Shown here: positions 45,100-53,833 of the stretch, piece by piece
Numbering within the stretch: the stretch's first letter is position 1
Layout of the letters: the number at the start of each line of letters is the position of its first letter
Origin: Oceanobacillus polygoni
GTDB lineage: Bacteria > Bacillota > Bacilli > Bacillales > Amphibacillaceae
Direction of reading: 5' to 3'
Length of the DNA: 64,000 nucleotides
NCBI RefSeq assembly: GCF_008304605.1
Contig: NZ_PIJY01000026.1
Location: forward strand, 475,699 to 539,698
The notes under the pieces: generated by a model
Database searches by the model: none
What the model was told of the DNA's origin: nothing
What the model saw: the letters and a program-made list of their open reading frames with translations, nothing else
Position numbers and translations under genes: made by a program

Positions 45100-46389
45100 C
45101 GCACCCCATGTTTCTAAAGCAAAAAAGTCGCCCGAACTGATTCTAAGAACCGCAGTGAAAAACATTTCCTTACTTAAGAAACCATTAAATGGTGGTAATC
45201 CCGCCATCGAGAAGCTACCGATTGCAGCAAACGTAAACGTAATCGGCATTAACGTTATTAACCCACCAAGCCTTCGGATATCACGTGTTCCCACTTCATG
45301 GTCGACAATCCCTACAACCATGAATAATGCCCCTTTAAATGTCGAGTGATTCACTAAATGGAATAATGCTGTAAATGCAGCTTGTGTATAGAAGGTTGAT
45401 TCTACAGAATAGCCAAAGTGCAGTGCTGCAGAACCCATCCCAAACATACTCATAATCATCCCAAGCTGACTAATTGTCGAGTATGCAAGTAATGCTTTCA
45501 GGTCTGTTTGACGAACCGCATTAAAGGAACCCCAGAAGAGTGTAAAGATTCCAACACCCGTTACAAGCCAGAACCAGCTAAACTCTCCTCCGAATATCGG
45601 GGTAAAACGCGCAACTAAATAAATTCCGGCCTTAACCATTGTTGCTGAGTGCAAATAAGCACTGACTGGTGTCGGAGCCTCCATTGCATCGGGAAGCCAA
45701 ATATGGAATGGAAATTGTGCGGATTTCGTAAATGCCCCTAATAATATCAACAGCATTGCAGGAATAAATAGACCGTGATCGGTAAATTCGCCTGCAAGGG
45801 CAACAACCTCCCGAATACTCCAAGTGCCTGTCATCGCATAAACCATAAGAAATCCTACAAGCATCCCAAAACCACCGGCTACAGTGATAAGCAAGGATTT
45901 TCTGGCACCATCTCTCGACCGCTTACGCTGATACCAGAATGCAATAAGTAAAAAGGAAGAAATACTTGTCAGTTCCCAAAATACATACAGAACCATCATG
46001 TTATCGGAAAGCACTACCCCAAGCATCGCTCCCATGAACAGCATAAGATACGTATAGAAATGCCCGAGAGACTCTTTGGACGATAAATAGAAGATGGAAT
46101 ACAATATAACGAGTGACCCTACACCCGTAATCAACAGCGCTAGAATCAAGCTAAGCCCATCTAAATACGCAGTAAAGTTAATACCATATGCAGGAATCCA
46201 ATGGACCGTATTCTCAATAACCTTTCCATTGGCAATTGAAGGAATGTATCGGGCAAGGAAAACAAATAAGACCACTGGTATGATAATAGCAAACCAACCA
46301 ATATGGATTTTGGGGATTTTTTTATAAACTAACGGAATAAGTGCAGCTGCAATAAAAGGAATAATTATTGCGATGTTCAACGTCAACAA
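45067..46389 (-). pseudogene. mrpA: mrpA, Na+/H+ antiporter subunit A, truncated at about half length
   Basis: TTG 46389 follows GGAGG by seven nt; the longer frame has no site. The 440 residues are the N-terminal half of MrpA/NuoL-type antiporter subunits: YVFWELTSISSFLLIAFW, GAFTKSAQFPFHIWLPDAME, HSATMVKAGIYLVARF and FNGFLSKEMFF are all conserved. It ends abruptly as WGALIPIIDACCY where the family continues for some 350 more residues, and mrpB-G are missing. The last codons are read from sequence belonging to the truncated gene on the other strand. Confidence 0.85.
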
Positions 46390-46473
46390 ATGATAACCTC
46401 CATTCAAAATTGTTCCGGTCCCCACTCCTTTTAGAAATTTTGGGCATAGTGAACTGGAGTTTACAAATAACAT

Positions 46474-46900
46474 ATGTTATATTCTACATCTTTAATTTAT
46501 TTCATACAGAATATGTAATTACAATGATAAGAGCTCTTATCCTTAAGTGGATGAAAGCAATCGTGAATTGAATGATTTCGCAAACTCGCTTAAATTTCAG
46601 TGGAATGAAAAGAGTGAATAAACCTAAAACTATATAAAACGTAGAATACTACAGATAATTGTAGCAATAATATAAACGGGAATTTAAAAGGGAACTGTGA
46701 TTTCCTCTGTTTATTATACAGGAAAATAATATGCTGCGCACTTTTAAAAGTTTATAGAGTGAACAAATTACCAGTTAACTCTGGAATTAATATCCCAAAT
46801 CACGTATGCTATAAGTGATTCATACAATTTTTATTATTTAGGGGTTCACGAATTGATTATTCCGTGTTAGAATGATACAGTTTCAAAAATAAGTAAATAA
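46474..46900. other. Gene-free region upstream of mrpA remnant
   Basis: AT-rich, no gene or clear hairpin seen. It probably holds the old mrp promoter and ends at a structured repeat. Confidence 0.4.
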
Positions 46901-47043
46901 GAAAGCGGAAGCGCCCGGTTAGCGACGCACGGACTGGACTGAACCGGAGGAGATAAAGGAAACACGGCGACCAAAGGGAGTCGATGTTGACTTATTGCAC
47001 GGAGGTGAGGGAAGTCTCGCTAGTCGTTGGGCGCTGGAGCTGG
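46901..47043 (+). repeat. Structured GC-rich intergenic repeat element
   Basis: About 140 bp of much higher GC than its surroundings. GCGCCC near 46911 faces GGGCGC near 47030, so the ends pair; inside, CGACC and GGAGTCG form a smaller hairpin, and AGCGAC and TCGCTA recur in inverted order. I recall elements of this type scattered between genes of Bacillaceae (phrases such as GGAAACACGGCGAC are familiar), but the copy number was not checked. Confidence 0.65.
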
Positions 47044-47058
47044 AAACGATAATTAGTG

Positions 47059-47129
47059 GGGTTACCACTTAATATAATTTCAACGGTAACCCGGGTCTAG
47101 TCCTTAGAAATCCAGGATCTGCTAAGACT
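47059..47129 (+). promoter_or_regulatory. Structured leader upstream of the KdpD-type USP gene
   Basis: GGGTTACC (47059-47066) pairs with GGTAACCC (47085-47092), and AGTCCTTAG (47099-47107) with CTAAGACT (47122-47129), with ATCC/GGAT inside. I compared it with the c-di-AMP (ydaO) riboswitch and do not see its conserved core. Confidence 0.45.
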
Positions 47130-47194
47130 TATCTTGGTATAGTCAGAACGGGATTATTCGTTAAATGAATAGGTCAAGAGGTGAAGGTACCGTT

Positions 47195-47875
47195 ATGAAA
47201 AAAATAAGAGGTCGGATGGACGAAAGCATTTTAGTTTGCGTTTATTATGGTCCTAATGGAGAAAGGTTAATTAAACGTGGCCATAAGTTGGCTCAGATCA
47301 TGGATTGTCCATTGTATGTTTTGACAGTGGATGCATTGCCCTATGACGAATTTGATGCCGATAAATCAGGTTACGTAGAACGCTGGAAGGAGCTCTGCGA
47401 TGAATTAGATGTGGAAGAATTCATGATTCGCGATGATGAAAGACGTCCATTCGTTAAAGTTATTGCAGAGGTCGCACACAATCAAAATATTACACAAATT
47501 ATCATTGGGCAAAGCCCGCAAAATCGTTGGGAGGAAATCACAAAAGGTTCCATCATAAACGCATTACTCCGTGAAATGACCTTTATTGATATTCATATTG
47601 TTTCCATCGATCGTACCCTAAAAAGCATCGAGGACACTACCTACGAAAAAGGAGTACGCGCATTCTTGCAAAAGGATGAGAATGAAACGTACAGATTGAG
47701 TTTCGCAAGGTCTAAGTATAATTTGTACGAAGGTATCTTCTACAAAGAGATTGGAACAGACTTTAATAATGGCGTATTTAAATTTGTGAATAACAAAGGA
47801 AAAACATGTCAGGTTCACGTGACAGAGGATATCATTACAGGGGCTATGAAAGAGCCGCCAAACGTGAAGAAATAA
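47195..47875 (+). CDS. Stand-alone universal-stress domain of KdpD type
   Basis: A 226-residue protein. ATG 47195 follows GAGGTGAAGG; the earlier ATG 47165 has none. About residues 8-125 (ESILVCVYYGPNGERLIKRG, then TQIIIGQSPQNRWEEITKGS) match the USP domain of the potassium sensor kinase KdpD, but no P-loop sensor part, membrane segment or kinase follows. The last 100 residues (YRLSFARSKYNLYEGIFYKE) are unfamiliar. It may be a soluble K+ or nucleotide sensor. A structured leader and repeat lie upstream. Confidence 0.75.
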   Translation: MKKIRGRMDESILVCVYYGPNGERLIKRGHKLAQIMDCPLYVLTVDALPYDEFDADKSGYVERWKELCDELDVEEFMIRDDERRPFVKVIAEVAHNQNITQIIIGQSPQNRWEEITKGSIINALLREMTFIDIHIVSIDRTLKSIEDTTYEKGVRAFLQKDENETYRLSFARSKYNLYEGIFYKEIGTDFNNGVFKFVNNKGKTCQVHVTEDIITGAMKEPPNVKK

Positions 47876-47885
47876 TTAACGAAAA

Positions 47886-47924
47886 AACGAAGTATTCTCC
47901 TAACCTTTTGGCGAATACTTCGTT
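47886..47924 (+). terminator. Hairpin after the KdpD-type USP gene
   Basis: AACGAAGTATTC (47886-47897) pairs perfectly with GAATACTTCGTT (47913-47924); no T run follows on the plus strand. Confidence 0.6.
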
Positions 47925-47966
47925 GCACTTATGCAAGTAAGGAAGTTTTAGACTTATCTTGAACAA

Positions 47967-48000
47967 AAGCTACGCCATTCAAGCTTGAATGGCGTAGCTT
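47967..48000 (-). terminator. 34-bp perfect palindrome, terminator of the omega-amidase gene
   Basis: AAGCTACGCCATTCAAG and its exact complement abut with no spacer (47967-47983 and 47984-48000). On the minus strand TTTTG follows, fitting a terminator of the gene ending at 48021. The arms would leave a small loop when folded. Confidence 0.75.
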
Positions 48001-48020
48001 CTTTGAATTTTGCTCGATGC

Positions 48021-48812
48021 CTAAAGTTCGTACATTTCAGGAACTCTACTTGTAAAAATCGGTACATCGTTACGAAACGTTTTTACATTTTCTAAGGCGA
48101 TTGATTCAATAAGCGTCTCTTCATGTTGTTCACTGCCAAGTTTTAATGTATTACCCCATGGGTCGACCACCATCGAGTTACCGGAGAATTCCACACCATC
48201 ATGGGTCCCTACGCAATTACATGAAACGACATAAAACTGATTTTCAATCGCGCGGGCAATCTGAAGTGCCTTCCAGTGCTCTCCTCTTGCTTTTGGCCAT
48301 TCTGCTACAATGTATAACACCTCTGCTCCTTTTAAAGCAAGACTCCTCGCTAATTCTGGGAAACGGAGATCATAACAAATAATCAATCCCATTTTTACCC
48401 CATCAAGCTCAAATAACTGAACCTTTTCTGTACCCCCTGTTAAGTAAGCTGGCTCATTCAGCATAGGTACGAGATGGATTTTATCGTACTGATAGACAAG
48501 CTCCCCTGCTTTATTCACAACAAAGCTAGTATTATAGATGTTTCCATTTTTCATATTCGGAATCGATCCACCAATAATATGTACGTGATTTGCCTTTGCT
48601 ACTTCCTGTAAAAAGGAAAGACTCGGTTCCCCGTCTCGATCTGCTAATTTCTCTAGCTCATCCAATGTATAAGAAGTAGTCCACATTTCTGGCAATACAA
48701 TAACGTCTGGGTTTTCCGTTCGGGCGGTTTCCTCTACCCATCGCTTTATTTTCCTACGATTCCCTTCTGGATCTCCGGGAATAATTTCCATTTGATAGAT
48801 TGCATGTTTCAT
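48021..48812 (-). CDS. Carbon-nitrogen hydrolase (omega-amidase/MtnU-like)
   Basis: A 263-residue protein. ATG 48812 is chosen: GAGGAG lies 10 nt upstream, whereas GTG 48824 overlaps that site. The nitrilase-superfamily triad is visible: Glu in VLPEMWTTSY, Lys in YDKIHLVPM and Cys in LIICYDLRFPELAR. Length and motifs match B. subtilis MtnU (YkrU) and omega-amidases, which hydrolyse 2-oxoglutaramate or 2-oxosuccinamate. The substrate is not proven, and no methionine-salvage genes are nearby. Confidence 0.88.
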   Translation of the reverse strand: MKHAIYQMEIIPGDPEGNRRKIKRWVEETARTENPDVIVLPEMWTTSYTLDELEKLADRDGEPSLSFLQEVAKANHVHIIGGSIPNMKNGNIYNTSFVVNKAGELVYQYDKIHLVPMLNEPAYLTGGTEKVQLFELDGVKMGLIICYDLRFPELARSLALKGAEVLYIVAEWPKARGEHWKALQIARAIENQFYVVSCNCVGTHDGVEFSGNSMVVDPWGNTLKLGSEQHEETLIESIALENVKTFRNDVPIFTSRVPEMYEL

Positions 48813-48836
48813 TATTTCAGTCACTCCTCAATTTTT

Positions 48837-49436
48837 TTATTTAAACCAGCCTTTTTCTTTTAATCTGGAAATGGCTTCAATACGATTGCTGACATTCAAT
48901 TTATCCATAATGGTTGATACATAGTTACGAACAGTGCCGTTTGATAAATAAAGCTGACTGGCAATTTCTTTTGTCGTTTTCCCATCGGCAATGAGTTTCA
49001 TTACTTGTTCCTCACGTTCTGTCAATGGATTTCCTTCCTCATAGGCCATATCAATTAATTCTGGTGCATAGACCTTGCGCCCAGCCATAATTGCACGTAT
49101 AGAATTTGCTAGTTCTTCGCTTGGACTGTCTTTTAACAGATAGCCGCTAACATTTGCTTTACGAGCTCGTGCAAAATATCCCGAACGAGCAAAGGTAGTT
49201 AGAACAATTACTTTACAGGCATCGTCACGTAATGATTCGGCTGCATCCAAGCCAGTTTTCACAGGCATTTCTATGTCCATTATACACACATCTGGCTTTA
49301 GTTTCCCCACTAACTCCAGCACCTCTTCACCGTTTTTCGCCTGCCCGACTACTTCCATATCTTCCTCCATATCGAGTAGAGCGCCTAATGCTCCTAGCAA
49401 TAATTGTTGGTCTTCAGCAATCACAATTCGAATCAT
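48837..49436 (-). CDS. desR: Response regulator DesR
   Basis: A 199-residue protein starting at the ATG that overlaps the desK stop by 4 nt. The receiver domain has IAEDQQLLLGALGALLDMEE and phospho-acceptor Asp54 in CIMDIEMP; GYLLKDSPSEELANSIRAIM is nearly that of B. subtilis DesR. The LuxR-type helix-turn-helix includes LTEREEQVMKLIADGKTTKE and IEAISRLKEKGWFK. It activates the desaturase gene on membrane ordering after cold shock. Confidence 0.93.
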   Translation of the reverse strand: MIRIVIAEDQQLLLGALGALLDMEEDMEVVGQAKNGEEVLELVGKLKPDVCIMDIEMPVKTGLDAAESLRDDACKVIVLTTFARSGYFARARKANVSGYLLKDSPSEELANSIRAIMAGRKVYAPELIDMAYEEGNPLTEREEQVMKLIADGKTTKEIASQLYLSNGTVRNYVSTIMDKLNVSNRIEAISRLKEKGWFK

Positions 49437-50569
49437 GACGACTCCCCCTGTTCGGTCTGTTGAATTATACGCGGCACTTGAATGCTAAGCGTTGTTTCAT
49501 TCGCTGAATCAAATGTTAAGCTCCCATTAACAAATTCAAGCCGTTCCTTCATTCCAAGAATCCCATTCCCTTTAAACGTACGTACCTGCTCTTGTATACC
49601 TACCCCATTATCCGTGACACGGATGGACCATCTATCTGGTGCTTGCTCCAGTACTATTTGACACGTTGTTGCCTCACTATGTTTCACCACATTTGTAACC
49701 GCTTCTTTCAAGCACATACTTAATACATTTTCAACGAGTAATGGAGCATCAGACAGATGCGGATCGCCCTTCACCTCACACGTAATTTGTGCTGCTTGAA
49801 GAAGTTGCCGAACGCGGGGCAGTTCTTCTTTTAATCTAATTCCCTTCATACCGGAGACGAGTTCACGAACCTCTTTCAGAGCTGTTCTTGCTGTTTGATG
49901 AATATCACTTAGTTCACTTTTAGCCGCGTCTGAATTTGCCTCGATTAATTTCCCTGCGAGTTCACTCTTTAAGCCGATCAGTGAAAGCTTTTGACCTAAT
50001 GTATCATGTAAATCTCTTGCAATCCGCTCTCGTTCTTCTAGTACAATTAATTGGGCAATTTTTTCATTTGCATCCTCTAGCTGATTTTCTAATTTTTCAC
50101 GCTTATTTCGATTATACATATTAAATGGTAGTAAAATAACACCAATGACACAAATAATAATGAATGGCAACTGCATAAAGAAGGCTTCAGCTTGAATAAA
50201 GAATCCAATACTTACAGCTACAATTGTCGTTACGAGATGGACGATGTACAACGAAATAAAACCAGCTTTATTTTGGATGTTGCCAATAAAGAAGGCGAGA
50301 AATAATGAAAAATATACATATCCAAAATATAGGGTTACTCCAACACTAATTATCATTTCAATACCTACAGATACATAAACAGTCCAGCCTCGCTTAATAA
50401 AAGCCAATCGGTAAGTAACAAAGAATAATACAATCATTACGATGCCAATTACAATCTCTGTCAGTGATGAAGAGCGAAATATAAAATAAAATGGAAGCAG
50501 GCAAAAAGCGATCCATGCAAAAAGGCTAAGTCCAGTATTTTTCGGGAAAATATGATACCAGTGCTGCAT
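49433..50569 (-). CDS. desK: Membrane thermosensor histidine kinase DesK
   Basis: A 378-residue protein. ATG 50569 follows GAGGAGGG; the longer frame begins inside that site. Five membrane helices (about 13-150) precede a coiled [15 protein letters not shown] and DHp domain with the phosphorylated His188 in ERERIARDLHDTLGQKL, the same residue number as in B. subtilis. The ATPase part has CLKEAVTNVVKHSE, VTDNGVGI and GNGILGMKERLEF. It senses membrane thickness and phosphorylates DesR. Confidence 0.93.
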   Translation of the reverse strand: MQHWYHIFPKNTGLSLFAWIAFCLLPFYFIFRSSSLTEIVIGIVMIVLFFVTYRLAFIKRGWTVYVSVGIEMIISVGVTLYFGYVYFSLFLAFFIGNIQNKAGFISLYIVHLVTTIVAVSIGFFIQAEAFFMQLPFIIICVIGVILLPFNMYNRNKREKLENQLEDANEKIAQLIVLEERERIARDLHDTLGQKLSLIGLKSELAGKLIEANSDAAKSELSDIHQTARTALKEVRELVSGMKGIRLKEELPRVRQLLQAAQITCEVKGDPHLSDAPLLVENVLSMCLKEAVTNVVKHSEATTCQIVLEQAPDRWSIRVTDNGVGIQEQVRTFKGNGILGMKERLEFVNGSLTFDSANETTLSIQVPRIIQQTEQGESS

Positions 50570-50613
50570 TCCAATCCCTCCTCTTTTCATTCCTTGTTTT
50601 GCTTAGTATACCA

Positions 50614-50646
50614 AAAACCCTTCACATGTGATATATGAAGGGTTTT
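50614..50646 (-). terminator. Hairpin between des and desKR
   Basis: AAAACCCTTCA (50614-50624) pairs perfectly with TGAAGGGTTTT (50636-50646); TTTTTGG follows on the minus strand. It would end most des transcripts before desK. A TATACT box lies just beyond it, so desKR may also have its own promoter. Confidence 0.8.
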
Positions 50647-50658
50647 GTTCATGCTCTA

Positions 50659-51708
50659 TTATTTTTGCAAGCTTGTTCTTCTAGCTTCCAATCGAAGTGA
50701 CAACTTCGCATTGCGCTCCAGTTTCTTAAACTCTTTAAAGGAAATGAACGATCTGCTTTTCTGATCATAAAGTCGGAAACGAAGTGATTGTAAGCTTGTA
50801 GCTAACGTAATCGTTGTTGCTTGGTGCAATGGCGGTGTCGATTCATGCGCCTTTTCCAAGTGGTAGTTTGGAACTCTTGGACTTAAATGATGCACATGAT
50901 GATAACCAATACTCCCTGTCAGCCATTCGATTACCTTTGGAAGTTTATAATAAGAGCTTCCATCAACAGCAGCTTTTACATAATCCCATTCGTCCTCATT
51001 TTCAAAGTACGAGTCTTCAAACTGATGCTGTACATAGAACAACCAGATTCCCGCAGCTCCTGCAATAAACAAAATCGGTAATTGTACAAGCATGAATGCC
51101 TGCCAGCCAATAGCCCAAATCAATAACGCGTAAATAACCGCAATGGAAAGGTTAATCAAATACGTATTCCATCGTTCCTTACGCTTTGCACCTTTTCGAT
51201 TGAAGCGATTTGAGACTAAGAAAAGATATACCGGCCCTAGTCCAAACATAATGATTGGGTTACGATAAAGCCTGTACGCCATTTTCCCCCAAAAGGATGC
51301 TTCGGCATACTCGTCGACCGTCATTACCCACACATCACCAGTTCCACGCTTATCTAAATTACCACTTGTCGCATGGTGAATCGAGTGATCTCGTTTCCAT
51401 TTTTCAAATGCAAAATGGGTGATGATGCCTGTAATCGTACCAACAACCCGATTCGCTTTCCCGTTCTTGAAAAATGACATATGTGTACAGTCATGGAATA
51501 TGATAAAGATCCGAACGACAAATCCTGCTGCAATAATCGAGAGTGGCAACGATAACCAAAACGATATCGAGAGGCTCTGGTATGCCAGAAACCATAACAG
51601 GAAGAATGGAAGAATCGAATTAATTAGTTGAATGATGCTCGCTCTTGTATCTGACTTAGCAAAGATAGAAACGCTTTTTCGCAATTGTGCTTGTTTTTGT
51701 TTACTCAT
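50659..51708 (-). CDS. des: Acyl-lipid fatty acid desaturase
   Basis: A 349-residue protein that starts at ATG 51708 after AAGGAGG. It has four membrane helices and the three His boxes of acyl-lipid desaturases: HDCTH (72-76), HSIHH (108-112) and HHVHH near residue 270. It introduces a cis double bond into membrane phospholipids to restore fluidity in the cold. It is upstream of desK-desR with a hairpin in between. Its promoter carries DesR-like palindromes. Confidence 0.94.
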   Translation of the reverse strand: MSKQKQAQLRKSVSIFAKSDTRASIIQLINSILPFFLLWFLAYQSLSISFWLSLPLSIIAAGFVVRIFIIFHDCTHMSFFKNGKANRVVGTITGIITHFAFEKWKRDHSIHHATSGNLDKRGTGDVWVMTVDEYAEASFWGKMAYRLYRNPIIMFGLGPVYLFLVSNRFNRKGAKRKERWNTYLINLSIAVIYALLIWAIGWQAFMLVQLPILFIAGAAGIWLFYVQHQFEDSYFENEDEWDYVKAAVDGSSYYKLPKVIEWLTGSIGYHHVHHLSPRVPNYHLEKAHESTPPLHQATTITLATSLQSLRFRLYDQKSRSFISFKEFKKLERNAKLSLRLEARRTSLQK

Positions 51709-51744
51709 ATTTTTCCTCCTTAGAAAAGGATGTATCTTAATACT

Positions 51745-51773
51745 ATTTTAAATTCCATTAGCATCTTTCATAA
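51745..51773 (-). promoter_or_regulatory. des promoter
   Basis: On the minus strand TTATGA (51773-51768) and TAAAAT (51750-51745) are separated by exactly 17 bp. The weak -35 fits a promoter needing an activator. Confidence 0.65.
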
Positions 51774-51774
51774 G

Positions 51775-51810
51775 TCATAAACGTCATGAATTGGTATGAC
51801 ATTTGTCATA
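51775..51810. promoter_or_regulatory. DesR-like palindrome upstream of des
   Basis: TATGACA-TT-TGTCATA (51795-51810) is a perfect inverted repeat, and further GTCAT/ATGAC elements occur at 51775-51800. They lie directly upstream of the -35 box, as the DesR sites do in B. subtilis. Confidence 0.7.
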
Positions 51811-51833
51811 TGAGAGGTTTGTTTGGGAGCATA

Positions 51834-52069
51834 TTTTGGTGGTTCGAGCAGTAGGAAGCGCGGTTTTTTCTTATTATTTTTGGTGCCATAGGAGAGCAGG
51901 AGCGTGCTTTATTTTTCATTTTGGTGCCATAGGAGGGCGGGAGCGTGCTTTATTTTTCATTTTGGTGTCATAAGAGAGTGGGAGCGTGCTTTATTTTTCA
52001 TTTTGGTGCGATAGGAGAGTGGGAGCGTGCTTTATTTTTCATTTTTGGTGTCATAAGAGGGCGGGGCCT
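51834..52069 (+). repeat. 41-bp tandem repeat array, subtype B
   Basis: Four complete units start TTTTGGTG at 51878, 51919, 51960 and 52001 (exact 41-bp period), with a degenerate unit before (51834) and a partial one after (52043). Each unit holds GGTG(C/T)CATA then GGAGCGTGCTTTATTTTTCA. It fills the gap between des and purC. 41 bp is not a multiple of three and no frame is conserved across units, so the array is non-coding. Confidence 0.9.
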
Positions 52070-52126
52070 TTTTGGGCGATAGCCGGTTGTACGTTAGTGC
52101 ACTTATCCATTCTATGTAGTGCTAAA

Positions 52127-52167
52127 AATTCGGCTTGTTTTCTAGTTAAGAAAACAAGCCGGATTTT
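52127..52167. terminator. Terminator of purC (works on both strands)
   Basis: ATTCGGCTTGTTTTC (52128-52142) pairs with GAAAACAAGCCGGAT (52150-52164), with A and T runs on both sides. Confidence 0.9.
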
Positions 52168-52171
52168 TTAA

Positions 52172-52855
52172 TTAATCGTTTAGCATCATTTTTTCTAATG
52201 CTAGTGGTTCAATGTATTCCCCGTTTTTATAGGCTCTCATGTTTCCGCCGGAAATTTCGTCGATAAGTAGGATTTGATTATTTGCATCTCGTCCGAATTC
52301 CAGTTTTATATCATAAAGCTCAATTTCTTTCTTCGCTAATTCATCTTTAACAACTTGGGATATGTTTTGCGTTAGTTCTTTTAATGTGTCATATTCTTCA
52401 TTTGTTAAAATTCCAAGCATAGCCAATCCATCCTTTGAAATTGGAGGATCTTGGCGTTCATCATCTTTTAAGGTTACTTCAACGAATGCCTCCAAGGATT
52501 GACCTTCCTCTGCGTATTTCCCATAACGTCGTAAAAAACTGCCTACCGCGCGATAACGGCAAATCACTTCAAGTCCTTCGCCGAATACAGTTGCTGGCAC
52601 AACCGTCATGGTCGTATTTTCAATATCAGCGGAAATATAGTGCGTTGGAATGCCTTTTTCCTTTAATTTTTCAAAAAATAATTGTGTCAGCTTAAGTCCT
52701 GCCTTCCCAGCACCTTCAATCGATAGCCCGACTGTATTTGCTCCAGGGTCAAAAACGCCGTCTTCACCTGTTACATCGTCTTTGAACTTAAGTAAATAAT
52801 TACCGTCCTCTAGTTCGAATACATCCTTTGTTTTACCTGCGTATAATTGTTTCAC
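52172..52855 (-). CDS. purC: SAICAR synthetase
   Basis: A 227-residue protein. GTG 52855 follows GAGGTG and gives the family start [18 protein letters not shown]; the longer frame is antisense-derived. Motifs for ATP and aspartate binding include [12 protein letters not shown] and [15 protein letters not shown], with [11 protein letters not shown] near the end. It catalyses the aspartate-adding step of purine synthesis. It is monocistronic here, away from any pur operon, and a little shorter than usual (about 238). Confidence 0.93.
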   Translation of the reverse strand: MKQLYAGKTKDVFELEDGNYLLKFKDDVTGEDGVFDPGANTVGLSIEGAGKAGLKLTQLFFEKLKEKGIPTHYISADIENTTMTVVPATVFGEGLEVICRYRAVGSFLRRYGKYAEEGQSLEAFVEVTLKDDERQDPPISKDGLAMLGILTNEEYDTLKELTQNISQVVKDELAKKEIELYDIKLEFGRDANNQILLIDEISGGNMRAYKNGEYIEPLALEKMMLND

Positions 52856-53172
52856 TGCTGGGCACCTCACTTGATGATTTTTAGAAAACCTAGCATTCGC
52901 TATTCGATTAGGCGAATGCCTTAATTGCACTTATGAAAGCAGGAAGGGATTAAACTTTCCTACTTACTATTCGTTATTTTATCACAAAATTAAGAATGAA
53001 ACCTCCGATTCTTTATGAACAAAAAACTATTTTTCCAATCTACTATAATTTTTTCCGTTTATTCCTCATATATTAATAGTATGGCACTCTAAAGCAGTGT
53101 ACGTGTTATTTCCCCTGCAATATAGTAGACTCAAGTAATAGAGCATTTGCCGTTTTATGGAGGTGAAGAAAT
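52856..53172. other. purC leader hairpin and NUDIX promoter region
   Basis: GCATTCGC (52893-52900) and GCGAATGC (52912-52919) form a perfect hairpin in the purC leader. No PurR box or guanine riboswitch core was recognised. Otherwise no gene or strong promoter is seen. Confidence 0.45.
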
Positions 53173-53805
53173 TTGGATTCAACGAATATTATCGCTAAAT
53201 TAAAAGGAAGAATACCAAGCATTCTTGGTCACGATCAACTTCGAAAATCTGCCGTTTTACTCCCTCTCGTAGAGGTAGAGGGTGAAACACATATTTTATT
53301 TGAAGTACGATCCATGAAGATGCGCAGTCAGCCTGGGGATATTTGTTTTCCAGGTGGGAGAATAGATAAAACAGATGCAGATCCGAGACATTGTGCAATT
53401 CGAGAAACAACAGAGGAACTTGGAATCTCAGAAGCTTCTATTGATGACGTTATTCCACTTGATTATATTGTGAATGACTTGAGCAGAATTATTTATCCAT
53501 TCGTTGGGAGAATAACAAAAGTCGAACAGATCATGCCGAACCCATCCGAGGTTGGCGAGGTTTTCACCGTTCCACTTTCCTTCTTTTTGGAAAACGAACC
53601 TAAGTGCTATAAAGTTAATCTGCAAGTCTCACCCGAGACAGATTTCCCCTACCATTTAATTGTTGGGGGCGAAGATTATAATTGGAGAGTCCGTCAAATC
53701 GACGAGCTTTTCTATGAATATGACGGCAAGGTCATTTGGGGACTAACAGCAAAGATACTCACGCACTTTATTCAATTAGTGAAAGCTGAACAGAAACTAT
53801 CCTGA
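53173..53805 (+). CDS. NUDIX hydrolase, CoA pyrophosphatase-like
   Basis: A 210-residue protein that starts at TTG 53173 after GGAGGTG. The NUDIX box begins GGRIDKTDADPRHCAIRETT and continues EELGI (about residues 60-84). PLVEVEGETHILFEVRS before the box and YIVNDLSRIIYPFVGRI after it match the YeaB/NudL subgroup, which hydrolyses coenzyme A or related nucleotides to phosphopantetheine and adenylate. The gene is alone and followed by its own terminator. Confidence 0.9.
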   Translation: MDSTNIIAKLKGRIPSILGHDQLRKSAVLLPLVEVEGETHILFEVRSMKMRSQPGDICFPGGRIDKTDADPRHCAIRETTEELGISEASIDDVIPLDYIVNDLSRIIYPFVGRITKVEQIMPNPSEVGEVFTVPLSFFLENEPKCYKVNLQVSPETDFPYHLIVGGEDYNWRVRQIDELFYEYDGKVIWGLTAKILTHFIQLVKAEQKLS

Positions 53806-53830
53806 CCTTGATAAGTCGGGATAGTTTCTT
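53794..53830 (+). terminator. Terminator of the NUDIX gene
   Basis: AAACTATCCTGAC (53794-53806) pairs with GTCGGGATAGTTT (53815-53827), then CTT. The stem includes the stop codon. Confidence 0.85.
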
Positions 53831-53833
53831 GTA

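Noticed and set aside
47059..47129. c-di-AMP (ydaO) riboswitch
   Set aside because: The conserved GGGGAA... and AGCC...CGUCAG core elements are not visible; only two simple hairpins are.
51834..52069. CRISPR array
   Set aside because: Units abut directly with no variable spacers, and no cas genes are in the window.
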